Shown here one piece after another: positions 1 to 8,416 of a stretch of 64,000 nt of DNA. The position numbers and the translations under genes are program-made. Origin of the DNA: Gammaproteobacteria bacterium (GTDB lineage: Bacteria > Pseudomonadota > Gammaproteobacteria > Eutrophobiales > Eutrophobiaceae); assembly GCA_028279365.1 (NCBI GenBank), contig JANQNX010000013.1, positions 310,001-374,000 of the forward strand, read 5' to 3'. The first letter of the stretch is position 1, and every line of letters begins with the position of its first letter. Below the pieces are notes generated by a model. That model was not told where the DNA came from. It did not search any database and worked only from the letters and a program-made list of their open reading frames with translations.

Positions 1-75
1 TACCAGGGAGGGGTCTTTGTTTTATCATCAAGCGTTAATAATAATTTCATAAATCTTTTATATAAGGAGAACCTT

Positions 76-357
76 ATGAGCAAAGCATCTGCGCGTCATA
101 TTCTGGTCGACACTGAATCTGAATGTGAATCGCTTAAACAAAAAATAAACAATGGTGAAGACTTTGCCGAAATAGCCAAAGCCCATTCCACTTGTCCATC
201 CGGGCGTAAAGGTGGCGATTTAGGTGAATTTGGCCCTGGCCAGATGGTAAAGGAATTTGATGAAGTCGTATTTAGTGGTGAATTAAATACCGTACACGGA
301 CCGGTTAAAACGCAGTTCGGTTATCACTTACTGGAAATCACCAGCCGCGAAGACTAA
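76..357 (+). CDS. ppiC: Parvulin-type peptidyl-prolyl cis-trans isomerase
   Basis: This 93-residue protein is a stand-alone parvulin domain of the usual PpiC length, with no signal peptide or membrane segment, so it is probably cytoplasmic. It should isomerise prolyl peptide bonds. The family hallmarks are visible: the ARHILV strand with H8, the FAEIAKAHSTCPSG segment, the GGDLGEFGPGQMV loop, and the C-terminal FGYHLLEI strand with H84. The ATG follows a strong ribosome binding site (AAGGAGA) at about 64-70. A TTG-started gene follows 17 bases downstream, probably in the same transcript. Confidence 0.93.
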   Translation: MSKASARHILVDTESECESLKQKINNGEDFAEIAKAHSTCPSGRKGGDLGEFGPGQMVKEFDEVVFSGELNTVHGPVKTQFGYHLLEITSRED

Positions 358-374
358 CAACAGCAGGCAAGCCA

Positions 375-1052
375 TTGAAAGAAACACTGATCGTACTGGA
401 TTTTGATGGCTTGCTTGTTAACTCTTATGCGTTATTAAAAAGCACCTTCGACAAACTCGGGCTGGACATTGGCGAACAACAACGCTTCCAGAACCGACGT
501 AAGTTTTTAAAGTATATTGGCGGTGGTCGTGAGATCATTGGCAACCTGGTCAATATCTCCATACCGAAAAAATCCTTAATCCGCGAACAATTAACTGACA
601 CTTACAATAACGAAGGAAAAGTGTTCCCGGAGTTTGTTGAATTCACTAACGAGTTAATTGACGCACCCAATATTCATGTTGGGATTATCAGTCGTAATTT
701 TACCCATCATCCGGGCAAGACTATTCGGCAGGTGTTAAAAAATAGCAAAATCAATGAATCATCTATTGATTTCGTCATACCTGTCTCGGTCGGCGTAAAA
801 AAAATGAATGTGCTGGAAGGCATGAAGTCATCAGCATATAAACACTGCCTGTTTGCCGCCGATGAAATTGGAGATTACAAGGCCGCCCATGAAACTGACT
901 ACGAACATATTTTTATGGCCAGCTATGGGTTTGATACACGAGAACGGCTGATGCACAAAGGTGAAGTGCCTGAGGGTATTATTTTTGACTCACCGAGAAA
1001 ACTGGTCAAACGGATGAATAAAACCTTAATGAAACTGAATCAGTTATTCTAA
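375..1052 (+). CDS. HAD-superfamily hydrolase-like protein
   Basis: The 225-residue protein opens with VLDFDGLLVNS, the haloacid-dehalogenase motif I, with both catalytic aspartates (D9 and D11). A later ADEIGDY segment, around residue 165, could be motif IV, and GIISRN near residue 113 could be motif II. The substrate cannot be told. The start is TTG; it is accepted because motif I lies only eight residues in and no in-frame ATG is near. The gap to the parvulin gene is 17 bases, which suggests co-transcription. A phosphatase is the default reading. Confidence 0.7.
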   Translation: MKETLIVLDFDGLLVNSYALLKSTFDKLGLDIGEQQRFQNRRKFLKYIGGGREIIGNLVNISIPKKSLIREQLTDTYNNEGKVFPEFVEFTNELIDAPNIHVGIISRNFTHHPGKTIRQVLKNSKINESSIDFVIPVSVGVKKMNVLEGMKSSAYKHCLFAADEIGDYKAAHETDYEHIFMASYGFDTRERLMHKGEVPEGIIFDSPRKLVKRMNKTLMKLNQLF

Positions 1053-1063
1053 ATCTGTATTGT

Positions 1064-2191
1064 TTAACTTGCCGGCTTTAGTCGGTAAATCGCCCCGTTT
1101 TGTTCGTCAGTAATCACATATATCAAACCATCAGGTCCCTGCTTCACATCGCGAATACGCCCGAGCTTTCCATTCAACAAACGTTCTTCATGCACAACCT
1201 TATTCCCTTTCATCTCTAACCGGGCAAGCTGTCCAAACTTTAACGAACCCACAAAAGCATTACCCTGCCAATCCGAAAATTGTTCGCCGTCATAAAATAG
1301 TAAGCTGGACGTGGCAATCGACGGTACCCAGTAATGTACCGGTTGTTCCATCCCCGCTTTTTCCGTCCCTTCACCGATATCCGTGCCGGTGCCATAATTT
1401 TTGCCATAGGTAATCACCGGCCAGCCATAATTCTTACCAGCTTGCATGAGATTTAACTCATCGCCACCTTGCGGCCCGTGTTCAACCGTCCAGATAGCAC
1501 CACTATCCGGATGCATAGCCATGCCCTGCATATTACGATTACCCCAGGTATAGATTTCCGGTTGTGCGCCTTGTTTATTGATGAATGGATTGTCGGTCGG
1601 GATTGAGCCATCAGCCTTGACGCGAATTAATGAACCCGCATGGTCTGACAAGTCTTGTGCCCGATCCATTTCACCACGATCGCCTAATGAAATGTAGAGA
1701 TCACCCTGCTTATCAAACTGCAAGCGAGAACCAAAATGATAGCCCGATTCATTTTTAAAATTGAGACTGAAGATCACAGTCGCATCTTCAAGCCGATTAT
1801 CCTGCAGCCTGGCTTTTACAACTTCGGTTCCAACTCCATCTTCATTCACACCCGCATAACTAAGATAAATCAACTGATTCGATTCAAAGTTCGGGTCTAA
1901 CGCGATATCAAGTAAACCACCCTGACCAAAGGCACGTAATTTTGGCAAGCCTTTTATCGGTTTTGATACCACACCTTGTTTTACTTTACGCAAATATCCC
2001 GGACGCTCGGAAACCAGCATACTGCCATCGGGCAAAAACTCGATTGCCCAGGGATGCTGTAAACCATCAACCAGCCTTTCTGCAATAATTGTATATTTTT
2101 CTGTTTTAAAGCTGTTGTCTGCCAGCGTAATCGACGGGATCAACAGAATAGTAAAAACCGATAAAAATAAAACCCGCATAGAAAACCCCAT
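1064..2191 (-). CDS. PQQ-dependent aldose sugar dehydrogenase family protein
   Basis: A 375-residue exported protein with a hydrophobic signal peptide (about residues 1-24), followed by a six-bladed beta-propeller of the soluble glucose/aldose sugar dehydrogenase family (YliI/Asd type). Recognisable segments are LQHPWAIEFLPDGSMLVSERPGYL, FGSRLQFDKQGDLYISLGDRGE, WGNRNMQGMAMHPDSG, WTVEHGPQGGDELN and the C-terminal LGRIRDVKQGPDGLIYVITD. The family oxidises sugars or aldehydes in the periplasm with PQQ. An internal ATG at 2179 is an equally good start. It is the last gene of a six-gene minus-strand operon, 7 bases after the START-like gene. The substrate is unknown. Confidence 0.85.
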   Translation of the reverse strand: MGFSMRVLFLSVFTILLIPSITLADNSFKTEKYTIIAERLVDGLQHPWAIEFLPDGSMLVSERPGYLRKVKQGVVSKPIKGLPKLRAFGQGGLLDIALDPNFESNQLIYLSYAGVNEDGVGTEVVKARLQDNRLEDATVIFSLNFKNESGYHFGSRLQFDKQGDLYISLGDRGEMDRAQDLSDHAGSLIRVKADGSIPTDNPFINKQGAQPEIYTWGNRNMQGMAMHPDSGAIWTVEHGPQGGDELNLMQAGKNYGWPVITYGKNYGTGTDIGEGTEKAGMEQPVHYWVPSIATSSLLFYDGEQFSDWQGNAFVGSLKFGQLARLEMKGNKVVHEERLLNGKLGRIRDVKQGPDGLIYVITDEQNGAIYRLKPAS

Positions 2192-2198
2192 TATTTTT

Positions 2199-2873
2199 CT
2201 ATTGTATTGATTGCTGAATGTCCTCGGCTTGTACCTTTACCCATTGGGTTGCATCGTTAATGCTGTCTTTAATTAATGAAGCTTCCAGCAATGATGAGAA
2301 AAATCCTTTCAAATCTAAATCAACCGAATAAATTACATAGCTAACGTCAGCATTCGCGTTATTTGTCATCACACGCCAATAACCTACGGTATCATAAATA
2401 TCAGACTGACGAGAATAGTCGAGTTTCCATGTCCCCCATTCCCGATCTTGTACCGGATAATCGTGAATAACATGCCAGATCGTTTTACCACCGAGTAAAC
2501 CACCGGAGAGAAATTTGACTGCCGTTTGTCCCGGTTGTTGTTGATAGACTTCGATCTCATCAACCGTATCTATCCAGCCCGGATAAGAAGGAAAATCTTT
2601 AATCACTGACCAGACATTCTTCTGAGACGCATCGACGCGAAATATCACGACACCTCGATGTCCGTGTTCCAGTTTCTCCTGATAAAAAACGGCCTGATAA
2701 TTATCAAGCCGCTGCAGGTCTTCGTCTGTTAGCTGATGATCAGGCGGAGCTGCATCATAGCTTTGCAACAACCCCTGGTGTTCGTGTGGTTTAACGCCAG
2801 TCTCCTCTGCCATACAGACTGACGACGTTATTAACTGAATCATCAGTATCGTACCAAAGGACAAACTACGCAT
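2199..2873 (-). CDS. Exported START/SRPBCC-fold protein
   Basis: A 224-residue protein with an N-terminal signal peptide ending near SSVCMA (residue 22). The body resembles START/polyketide-cyclase-like lipid-binding domains: HRGVVIFRVDASQKNVWSVIKDFPSYPGWIDTVDEIEV is the typical first helix-grip segment, and WGTWKLDYSRQSDIYDTVGYW follows. Such domains bind a hydrophobic ligand in a cavity. It is the fifth gene of the minus-strand operon, 5 bases after the radical SAM gene. The ligand is unknown. A link to the lipid-like or sugar product of the operon is inference. Confidence 0.65.
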   Translation of the reverse strand: MRSLSFGTILMIQLITSSVCMAEETGVKPHEHQGLLQSYDAAPPDHQLTDEDLQRLDNYQAVFYQEKLEHGHRGVVIFRVDASQKNVWSVIKDFPSYPGWIDTVDEIEVYQQQPGQTAVKFLSGGLLGGKTIWHVIHDYPVQDREWGTWKLDYSRQSDIYDTVGYWRVMTNNANADVSYVIYSVDLDLKGFFSSLLEASLIKDSINDATQWVKVQAEDIQQSIQ

Positions 2874-2878
2874 CGTAA

Positions 2879-3859
2879 TTACGCTAATGGGGAGAGTTTT
2901 GCCGGTGTTTGTAATGCTTGCAGTGGATGTTTTAAATTTGATCCCACTACCCGACTACACATCATGTTACAAGATGATTTATTCGAGCAGCTGTCAATCT
3001 GTTCGCGATCAAAATTTTCCAGGATATCTTCCAACGATTGCTCTAACAGATTACCGCGATGTTTTAATGCCAGACAAGGCGCGACGTTACCCGAGGCATC
3101 AATGGCAATACTGTATTTGCCCGCATCGCAACTTCCCAGGCCACGTTCATTTAACCATTCGACATTATCTTTCAAGTAATGCCGGAAGTAGCCCTTAGGT
3201 ACCAGATCAGACTTCAATACCTGTTCAAATACACCGCTGATCACCTGTTTTTGATACTGTAATTCAGTATCAACTTTGCCATAGCGATCAATATCCCAAT
3301 GATAGGCCCCCACGACCGGCATAAAACCTCGCGCCCTGGAAAACTCAACAACGTCAAGCACGTCGTCTTTATTCACCTCACTGACAATACAGGTAATGTA
3401 CTTGCCATGTGGATAATCATGTAAGCATTCTATCCCGGACAACACCATCCGCAGTTGATCAGCACCGCGAATCTTTTTATAACGCTCGCGATCCAGCGTA
3501 TCCAGACTGATAGAGATACTGGTATTGGTGTTAATCGCGCAATCAATCAATTCCGGGCTTATCCGTGTACCATTGGTAATCAGGGTAAGGTCAAAACCGA
3601 TGTTAAATAAATCATACATAATATCGGTCAGATCACGTCGAAGTGTCGGCTCACCACCTTGCAAGAACAAGTAACGTAAGCCATATCGATACAAGTCAGT
3701 AAATATCGTATGAATTTGCTCCCGACTGAGTTCATAGCGCCCTTTATTCAAAGGAAGATCGCAATAACCACATTGAGAATTACAAGTAAGGTTGAGCTCA
3801 TACACTGCCATTAATGGCTTCTTTTGCAGCAGATTTAAAAACGGTTTGATTGCTACCAT
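2879..3859 (-). CDS. Radical SAM/SPASM domain protein
   Basis: A 326-residue radical SAM enzyme. The [4Fe-4S] motif CNSQCGYC supplies C26, C30 and C33, and LQGGEPTLRRD is the GGEP SAM-binding strand. The C-terminal third carries a SPASM-like cysteine cluster (SCDAG, VAPCLALKHRG, then CSNKSSCNMMC) that would hold auxiliary iron-sulfur clusters. SPASM proteins modify peptides or small molecules, or assist in cofactor assembly. It lies between the glycosyltransferase (4-base gap) and the START-like gene (5-base gap). No short precursor-peptide gene was found next to it, so a peptide substrate is not supported. Confidence 0.85.
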   Translation of the reverse strand: MVAIKPFLNLLQKKPLMAVYELNLTCNSQCGYCDLPLNKGRYELSREQIHTIFTDLYRYGLRYLFLQGGEPTLRRDLTDIMYDLFNIGFDLTLITNGTRISPELIDCAINTNTSISISLDTLDRERYKKIRGADQLRMVLSGIECLHDYPHGKYITCIVSEVNKDDVLDVVEFSRARGFMPVVGAYHWDIDRYGKVDTELQYQKQVISGVFEQVLKSDLVPKGYFRHYLKDNVEWLNERGLGSCDAGKYSIAIDASGNVAPCLALKHRGNLLEQSLEDILENFDREQIDSCSNKSSCNMMCSRVVGSNLKHPLQALQTPAKLSPLA

Positions 3860-3863
3860 ATAC

Positions 3864-4532
3864 TCACCTGAATGCCTTAAAAAAACCCTGCCTTAAGATA
3901 GGCAGTCGTAACTCATAACAACTCATAATGACAAAAATATCAAAGAAGCTTTTATAAATACCGCGTTCTTCGAATTTTCTCGAAGACGTGATAACCGTTT
4001 GTTCCAGAATAACCGGAGTAGTCAGCTCGACAATGGCCTCGCTGATCATCACGTCTTCCAGAATGGACACATCGGGAAAACCGCTAATCTTTTTAAACAG
4101 ACTTGTTCTGATAAACATCGCCTGATCACCATACATAATCCTGGTCCGTGAACAGCGTTTGTTGTGTAACCAGGATACAAACTTCAGAAACCAATGCGAC
4201 TTTGAAAAGGCTTGATGAAAACAGCCCGCCTGCACGTCTGTTGCTAATCGGGATATCTCACTGAGGCCAGCTTCAGGTAACGAGGTATCGGCATGCAAGA
4301 ACAACAACCATTCTCCTTTTGCCAATGCAGCACCAGCATTCATTTGTGCTGCCCGACCTCGCTTGGTAGCGATTATCCTGGCATTTGCTGCTTCTGCGAT
4401 CTCTAGCGTCTTATCATCACTGCCACCATCAACGATGATCAGCTCATGTTCTTCATTATTATTTTGGATAGCAGACAAGGTAGCCGGCAATGCCTGCTCC
4501 TCGTTTAACACCGGAATAATAATACTGATCAT
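3864..4532 (-). CDS. Family 2 glycosyltransferase, TIGR04283-type (radical SAM/selenodomain-associated transferase 2)
   Basis: About 222 residues from the ATG at 4532, whose ATGA overlaps the stop of the preceding diiron-protein gene and so points to translational coupling. The start at 4553 is less likely, because the GT-A fold begins at MISIIIPVLNEE. The GT2 hallmarks are visible: VDGGSDDKTLEIA, RAAQMNAGAALAKGEWLLFLHADTSLP and DQAMFIRTSLF. This matches the TIGR04283 group, named for its frequent proximity to radical SAM genes, as here. The donor and acceptor are unknown. Confidence 0.82.
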   Translation of the reverse strand: MISIIIPVLNEEQALPATLSAIQNNNEEHELIIVDGGSDDKTLEIAEAANARIIATKRGRAAQMNAGAALAKGEWLLFLHADTSLPEAGLSEISRLATDVQAGCFHQAFSKSHWFLKFVSWLHNKRCSRTRIMYGDQAMFIRTSLFKKISGFPDVSILEDVMISEAIVELTTPVILEQTVITSSRKFEERGIYKSFFDIFVIMSCYELRLPILRQGFFKAFR

Positions 4533-5182
4533 TTCCGCTGCTCTGATACCCAAACCGGTAAGGACTGATAAAATTCATCCATATACAAATCAGTATTTTC
4601 GTCAAAATAATGGAATAACTCCTTGGTTGACTCCATCAACTGCTCGATCAATTCGAGGTAATCCTGACATTGTTGTCTCAACTGTGCTGATATCTCTGAT
4701 TCCTCACCCAAAAGGTTTTGGAAGGTATTAATACCAAACTGGTGATGTGCATCTTCCTGGCCCAGGATTAAATATCTGACACGTTGGCACATGCCATCTA
4801 TGCCTCTGAGTTCAAAGCCGGCATCGATGTGGTTGAGTGCGACATCCCCTAAGCCTTCCAGCAAAATCTGCATGCCTAACAAGCTTCCCATACTATCGTT
4901 ACGCTGCAAACATTCCGATAACAACATCCCATACTGCTCAAACTCGCGCTTGCCAGGAATCGCTGACAAACCCTTGGGCGTTAGCATACCTGATGCTGAG
5001 CGAAAAACGGCGGCATGAAACCGTTCCTGTCTGGCCTGGTTAGCAAGAAAACGCCGATGCCATGTATCAGTAAAAAAGACTGACTGACGTTTCGCGCAGT
5101 CAAACGCAAGTTGTTCACCCTGCAATAAAAACGCAAACAGCCGGGAAATTTGCTGTCGCTCGTTCTTTGCCAGAAAAATCAT
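4529..5182 (-). CDS. Ferritin-like diiron protein
   Basis: A helical protein of about 217 residues from the ATG at 5182; a TTG at 5209 would add nine residues. It carries a full set of candidate diiron ligands: ExxH in QERFH (E53, H56), a glutamate in ILLEGLGD (E109), and a second ExxH in GQEDAHH (E143, H146), with an acidic residue in the first helix. This spacing is that of four-helix ferritin-like oxidases and hydroxylases. The gene sits between the DUF547 gene and the glycosyltransferase, overlapping the latter. It may oxidise the product of the operon or handle peroxide; neither can be decided from sequence. Confidence 0.65.
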   Translation of the reverse strand: MIFLAKNERQQISRLFAFLLQGEQLAFDCAKRQSVFFTDTWHRRFLANQARQERFHAAVFRSASGMLTPKGLSAIPGKREFEQYGMLLSECLQRNDSMGSLLGMQILLEGLGDVALNHIDAGFELRGIDGMCQRVRYLILGQEDAHHQFGINTFQNLLGEESEISAQLRQQCQDYLELIEQLMESTKELFHYFDENTDLYMDEFYQSLPVWVSEQRK

Positions 5183-5220
5183 TACAACATCAACACCATC
5201 CAGGCACAAAAGTCAGTCCA

Positions 5221-5952
5221 TTAAATAGACTTACCGTTAAGAGACCAGTCATATTTTAAATACTTAATCTTAAACGCTTCCTGTTCCAGTAACTTTGCAA
5301 CTTCAGCATTACCGACATACTTTGCCAGATATTTCTGCAAAGAGCCCGAATGCTTTTCAAAATCACTGGTAAACCAGTCAAAGATCTTGGAAATGGATGC
5401 GACCTTTTTACCTGCATCAAATTTATTCTTAAATTCATTGCTCAGGAAGGCGCGAGTGTTGGCTTCGAGCTGCTGTTCAAGCTTATCCGCAGTATAGGCC
5501 TCGGAAATCAATTTCGGACACGATGCTGAAGCACAAACAATGGCAAAATGAATTCGCGGCTCAGCGAAAGGAATAATAATATCGCGCTCCAGGTCATACA
5601 GATTAATATCCTCACCGGCTAATTTATACTCAGTCGACTTAAAATAGGTAATACGTGAGAAAAAACTACCCGGGCTCAAACCATCGAGAATACCCTTGAT
5701 TGCCAGTGCGTTGTAAGCATTAATATAAAATGCCAGTTTTTCCGGTACGGTCTTGAATGAAGCAGGATCTGCATCAGCCAGATAATCCAGATATTCACTA
5801 AATCGCTGATCTTTCTGTATTGCCGGATAATTGACCACACCCTGCTTCACATGGGCCTTTAATACTTCATCGAATAGCGTGTGATCAGCCGCCATCGCAT
5901 GGCTGGTAAAAAACAGGGTCATGAAAACCAGAAAAATTCGAACAACTGACAT
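5221..5952 (-). CDS. Exported DUF547 protein
   Basis: A 243-residue protein with a signal peptide ending at SHAMAA (about residue 22). The DUF547 signature is clear: KLAFYINAYNALAIKGIL, then the DLERDIIIPFAEPRIHFAIVCASASCPKL segment with the conserved histidine and cysteine pair, and a C-terminal WFTSDFEKHSG region. The biochemical role of DUF547 is not established; a cysteine-protease-like fold has been suggested. It is the first gene of the minus-strand operon, so the promoter should lie in the 175-base gap shared with the divergent gene at 6128. Confidence 0.88.
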   Translation of the reverse strand: MSVVRIFLVFMTLFFTSHAMAADHTLFDEVLKAHVKQGVVNYPAIQKDQRFSEYLDYLADADPASFKTVPEKLAFYINAYNALAIKGILDGLSPGSFFSRITYFKSTEYKLAGEDINLYDLERDIIIPFAEPRIHFAIVCASASCPKLISEAYTADKLEQQLEANTRAFLSNEFKNKFDAGKKVASISKIFDWFTSDFEKHSGSLQKYLAKYVGNAEVAKLLEQEAFKIKYLKYDWSLNGKSI

Positions 5953-6127
5953 AATAGCTCCATAATTTAGTGATTAATGACGACGTAGGGGTAGATATGC
6001 AGGAAGATAATTAGTTCATTAATCATTAGAAACACTGATAATTATTGTCAGATTAACGAATGTTGGAATGCAGAAATGAGATAAAAACCGATATAATCGC
6101 CATTTCGTTATCAATAATAATTAAAAT

Positions 6128-7042
6128 ATGACGAAGCAGAGAGAGAACGGCACCCGCCGTAAAATAAAGGGGAAGCCTTGTGTTTATTATGATGGCTACT
6201 GGATCCGTCATTACGATTATGACGACGGCAGTCTTGCGGACAAAAAACGTACCATCGATAAGCTGACTCGCCGTGTGTTCCACCATGTTGAACCGGGGAT
6301 TAATACGCCAGGCCACCGGCTCGAACAGATTCGTGAAAGCTTTGATATTGAGCAGGATCCTGCCAAAAAACGGGTAAAAGGTGCGATGCTGGCCGGTGCC
6401 TTATTAAACCGCGGCCGCGATATTCTGACTAAACTGGTCGAGCTGCAAGATGCCGGTGTTGAAATCGGCACCGACAATGAGCTATTTAATATGTGTAGCG
6501 AACACTTCGCCGAAGCGCTGGAACTGGGCAAAAATATCAAACTGGCTAACGGTCACGAAGGGCTGGATGAACTATGGGGAGAACCGTTTAAAGCCTTCTC
6601 GCTATCACCCGAGGACTTCTATCGAAGCCGCTATATCAAGGTTGCACAAACGATGTCGCAGATAGATACCATGCATAGCGTGATCAATAACATCATTCGC
6701 TTGAGCCCCTGCCTGAAAGCCGCCAGGCCGTTAATCAATGAATTGTGTAGCAGTGCCAAACTCGCCTGTGAAACGCTGCGCACCGATCCGGTAATTTATG
6801 AAGTCTGGCCAAGATATATCGCTGCCAAGGAAGCCTTTGAGCAATTTAGCCCGATTAAAATCAATAATGGAAAGAAGCTTAATTACAAACCGGGCTTTAG
6901 ACTGATTAAGGAAGGCGCAGATCTGATGGCACAACTGTCCATTGTCAGGGTCAGCATGCCAAGAAGCGTCGGCGAATATATTGCAAGGTGTGATAACTAT
7001 ATTAAAGAGGTAGAAACTGGCGGTGAAGATTTTATGATTTAA
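6128..7042 (+). CDS. Unrecognised 304-residue protein
   Basis: No family recognised. The protein is soluble, rich in charged residues and mostly helical, without signal peptide or membrane segment. The N-terminus is basic (KQRENGTRRKIKGKP), followed by an aromatic stretch, YYDGYWIRHYDYDDG. A central helical part includes KGAMLAGALLNRGRDILTKLVELQDAG. The start at ATG 6128 has no clear ribosome binding site but no better one exists. It is transcribed divergently from the DUF547 operon and converges on a broken exporter gene. Confidence 0.7.
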   Translation: MTKQRENGTRRKIKGKPCVYYDGYWIRHYDYDDGSLADKKRTIDKLTRRVFHHVEPGINTPGHRLEQIRESFDIEQDPAKKRVKGAMLAGALLNRGRDILTKLVELQDAGVEIGTDNELFNMCSEHFAEALELGKNIKLANGHEGLDELWGEPFKAFSLSPEDFYRSRYIKVAQTMSQIDTMHSVINNIIRLSPCLKAARPLINELCSSAKLACETLRTDPVIYEVWPRYIAAKEAFEQFSPIKINNGKKLNYKPGFRLIKEGADLMAQLSIVRVSMPRSVGEYIARCDNYIKEVETGGEDFMI

Positions 7043-7650
7043 TCATCATACTGCCACCTGCCCCTATCATTAATCCACCTGCAATTTGATTCAGAAAACC
7101 AAACCGGTTCTTGCCATCGATATTCAATAGAGAGGAACCGAGTTTAGCCGCCGCATAAGCATAAGCAATTTTGACGCTTCCGATTGCGACGATAGCAAGA
7201 CCGAATAAATACGCACCATCCCTGATACTTATAAGTTCAGGTTCAATAAACAAAGGCAACAGGCTCATGTAAAACAAAACCGCCTTAATATCTCCGAGCG
7301 TAATGAATAGCCCAATCAGAAAACTCTTAAAAAGAGAAGCCTCTCCATTAAGATTAATATTGTTATAGTTTGTTTTTGAAAACAGTAATAATGAACCAAA
7401 TCAAATAAGCGGCGGCCATACATTTTATAATAAAAAAAAGCGCGCCGAGCGATTCAGCGATCAAAGACATACCGGCAACAGCCAGTAAAATAAATGTTGC
7501 GTCACCCGCGATAATCCCAATTGCTGTTGATACACCGCTTTTAAATCCTTTGCTGATCGAATTGGCAACCACTACCATCACACTCGCTCCAGGCACAGCT
7601 GCCAGCAACAACATAATGGAAAATAACAATATGGCTTGATACAAAGTCAT
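7032..7650 (-). pseudogene. LysE/RhtB-family exporter, broken by one frameshift
   Basis: Two open segments on the minus strand give the halves of one LysE/RhtB amino-acid exporter. The N-terminal half (from ATG 7650) carries LLLAAVPGASVMVVVANSISKGFKSGV and ends with FKNKL and a stop near 7366. The C-terminal half is open in another frame from about 7380 and continues as GLFITLGDIKAVLFYMSLLPLF, the typical second half, to the stop at 7032. The halves join within an A/T-rich run near 7370-7385, where one base gained or lost would explain the break. Combined length, about 205 residues, is normal for the family. A sequencing error is an alternative. Confidence 0.75.
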
Positions 7651-7656
7651 TGATAA

Positions 7657-8013
7657 CTAGGCAGGCTCGGACCACACGGCAAACTCATTACCACTGGGAT
7701 CGGCAAAATGGAAACGCCTTCCACCCGGGAATTCATAAATCGGTTGTAAAATCTCTCCGCCTGCCTGTTCGATCTTTTTCAGGGTCAGTTCCAGTTCGTT
7801 ACTGTAAAAAACAATCAACGCGGCACCATTAGCAGTTCTCGATTGTTCTTGCGACTTGAAAAAGCCACCTTCAATGCCGGCATTATGAAAAGCCACATAT
7901 TCCGGGCCAAAGTCTTCAAACTGCCAGTTAAATACGTCGGCAAAAAAATGTTTGTTTGCCTCAATATCGGTAGCGGGAAGCTCTACATAGTTAATTTTCT
8001 CATGTTGATTCAT
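7657..8013 (-). CDS. VOC/glyoxalase-like protein
   Basis: About 118 residues from ATG 8013; the TTG at 8034 gives a less typical extension. The single vicinal-oxygen-chelate module shows KINYVELPATDIEANKHFFADVFNWQFEDFGPEYVAF at the N-terminus and GGRRFHFADPSGNEFAVWSEP at the C-terminus, as in the CFP-30/bleomycin-resistance-like group. Substrate unknown. It lies 6 bases from the start of the broken LysE gene, so the two were probably co-transcribed. Confidence 0.82.
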   Translation of the reverse strand: MNQHEKINYVELPATDIEANKHFFADVFNWQFEDFGPEYVAFHNAGIEGGFFKSQEQSRTANGAALIVFYSNELELTLKKIEQAGGEILQPIYEFPGGRRFHFADPSGNEFAVWSEPA

Positions 8014-8039
8014 GAATAGCAGACTTGAACTCAAGTGAA

Positions 8040-8336
8040 TCAGATTGTCTCTTCATCGCCGACTGTTTCTGCTTCGGCTTCGACGTCTTCAGTATTAGGG
8101 TCAATGCAATTAAATTCGACGATTTTCATCTCTCTCGACTCATCGGTAATATATTCTGCATAGCTATCCAGTTTCAGACATTCTATTCTTGCTAAATCAT
8201 AGGCCTCAAGATACCGCTCCGGTTTAGCCTGCACTCTAACAATGCCTTCACTTGATTCCAGCAATCTTGTTTGCGTGCTACAGGCAGTCAACAACAAAAA
8301 CGCCACGATAATTGAATGAATAGCGAGTATTTTCAT
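8040..8336 (-). CDS. Small lipoprotein of unknown function
   Basis: About 98 residues from ATG 8336. A hydrophobic segment ends in a lipobox, LLTACS, so the mature protein should be lipid-anchored at a cysteine near residue 18. The rest is polar. It contains two further cysteines (IECLKL, FNCID) and ends in an acidic tail (DVEAEAETVGDEE). Family not recognised. Confidence 0.65.
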   Translation of the reverse strand: MKILAIHSIIVAFLLLTACSTQTRLLESSEGIVRVQAKPERYLEAYDLARIECLKLDSYAEYITDESREMKIVEFNCIDPNTEDVEAEAETVGDEETI

Positions 8337-8416
8337 AGTCACAGTCAACTCTCAAAGTTGATAACAATAGCGATAACATTTTCACAAATCCGGACAGATG
8401 TAAAGGCTGCCTATAA

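Noticed and set aside
2887-3198. 103-codon plus-strand open frame
   Set aside because: Antisense to the SPASM part of the radical SAM gene.
2879-3859. Radical SAM gene as a peptide-modifying RiPP enzyme
   Set aside because: No short precursor gene was found in the operon or its flanks.
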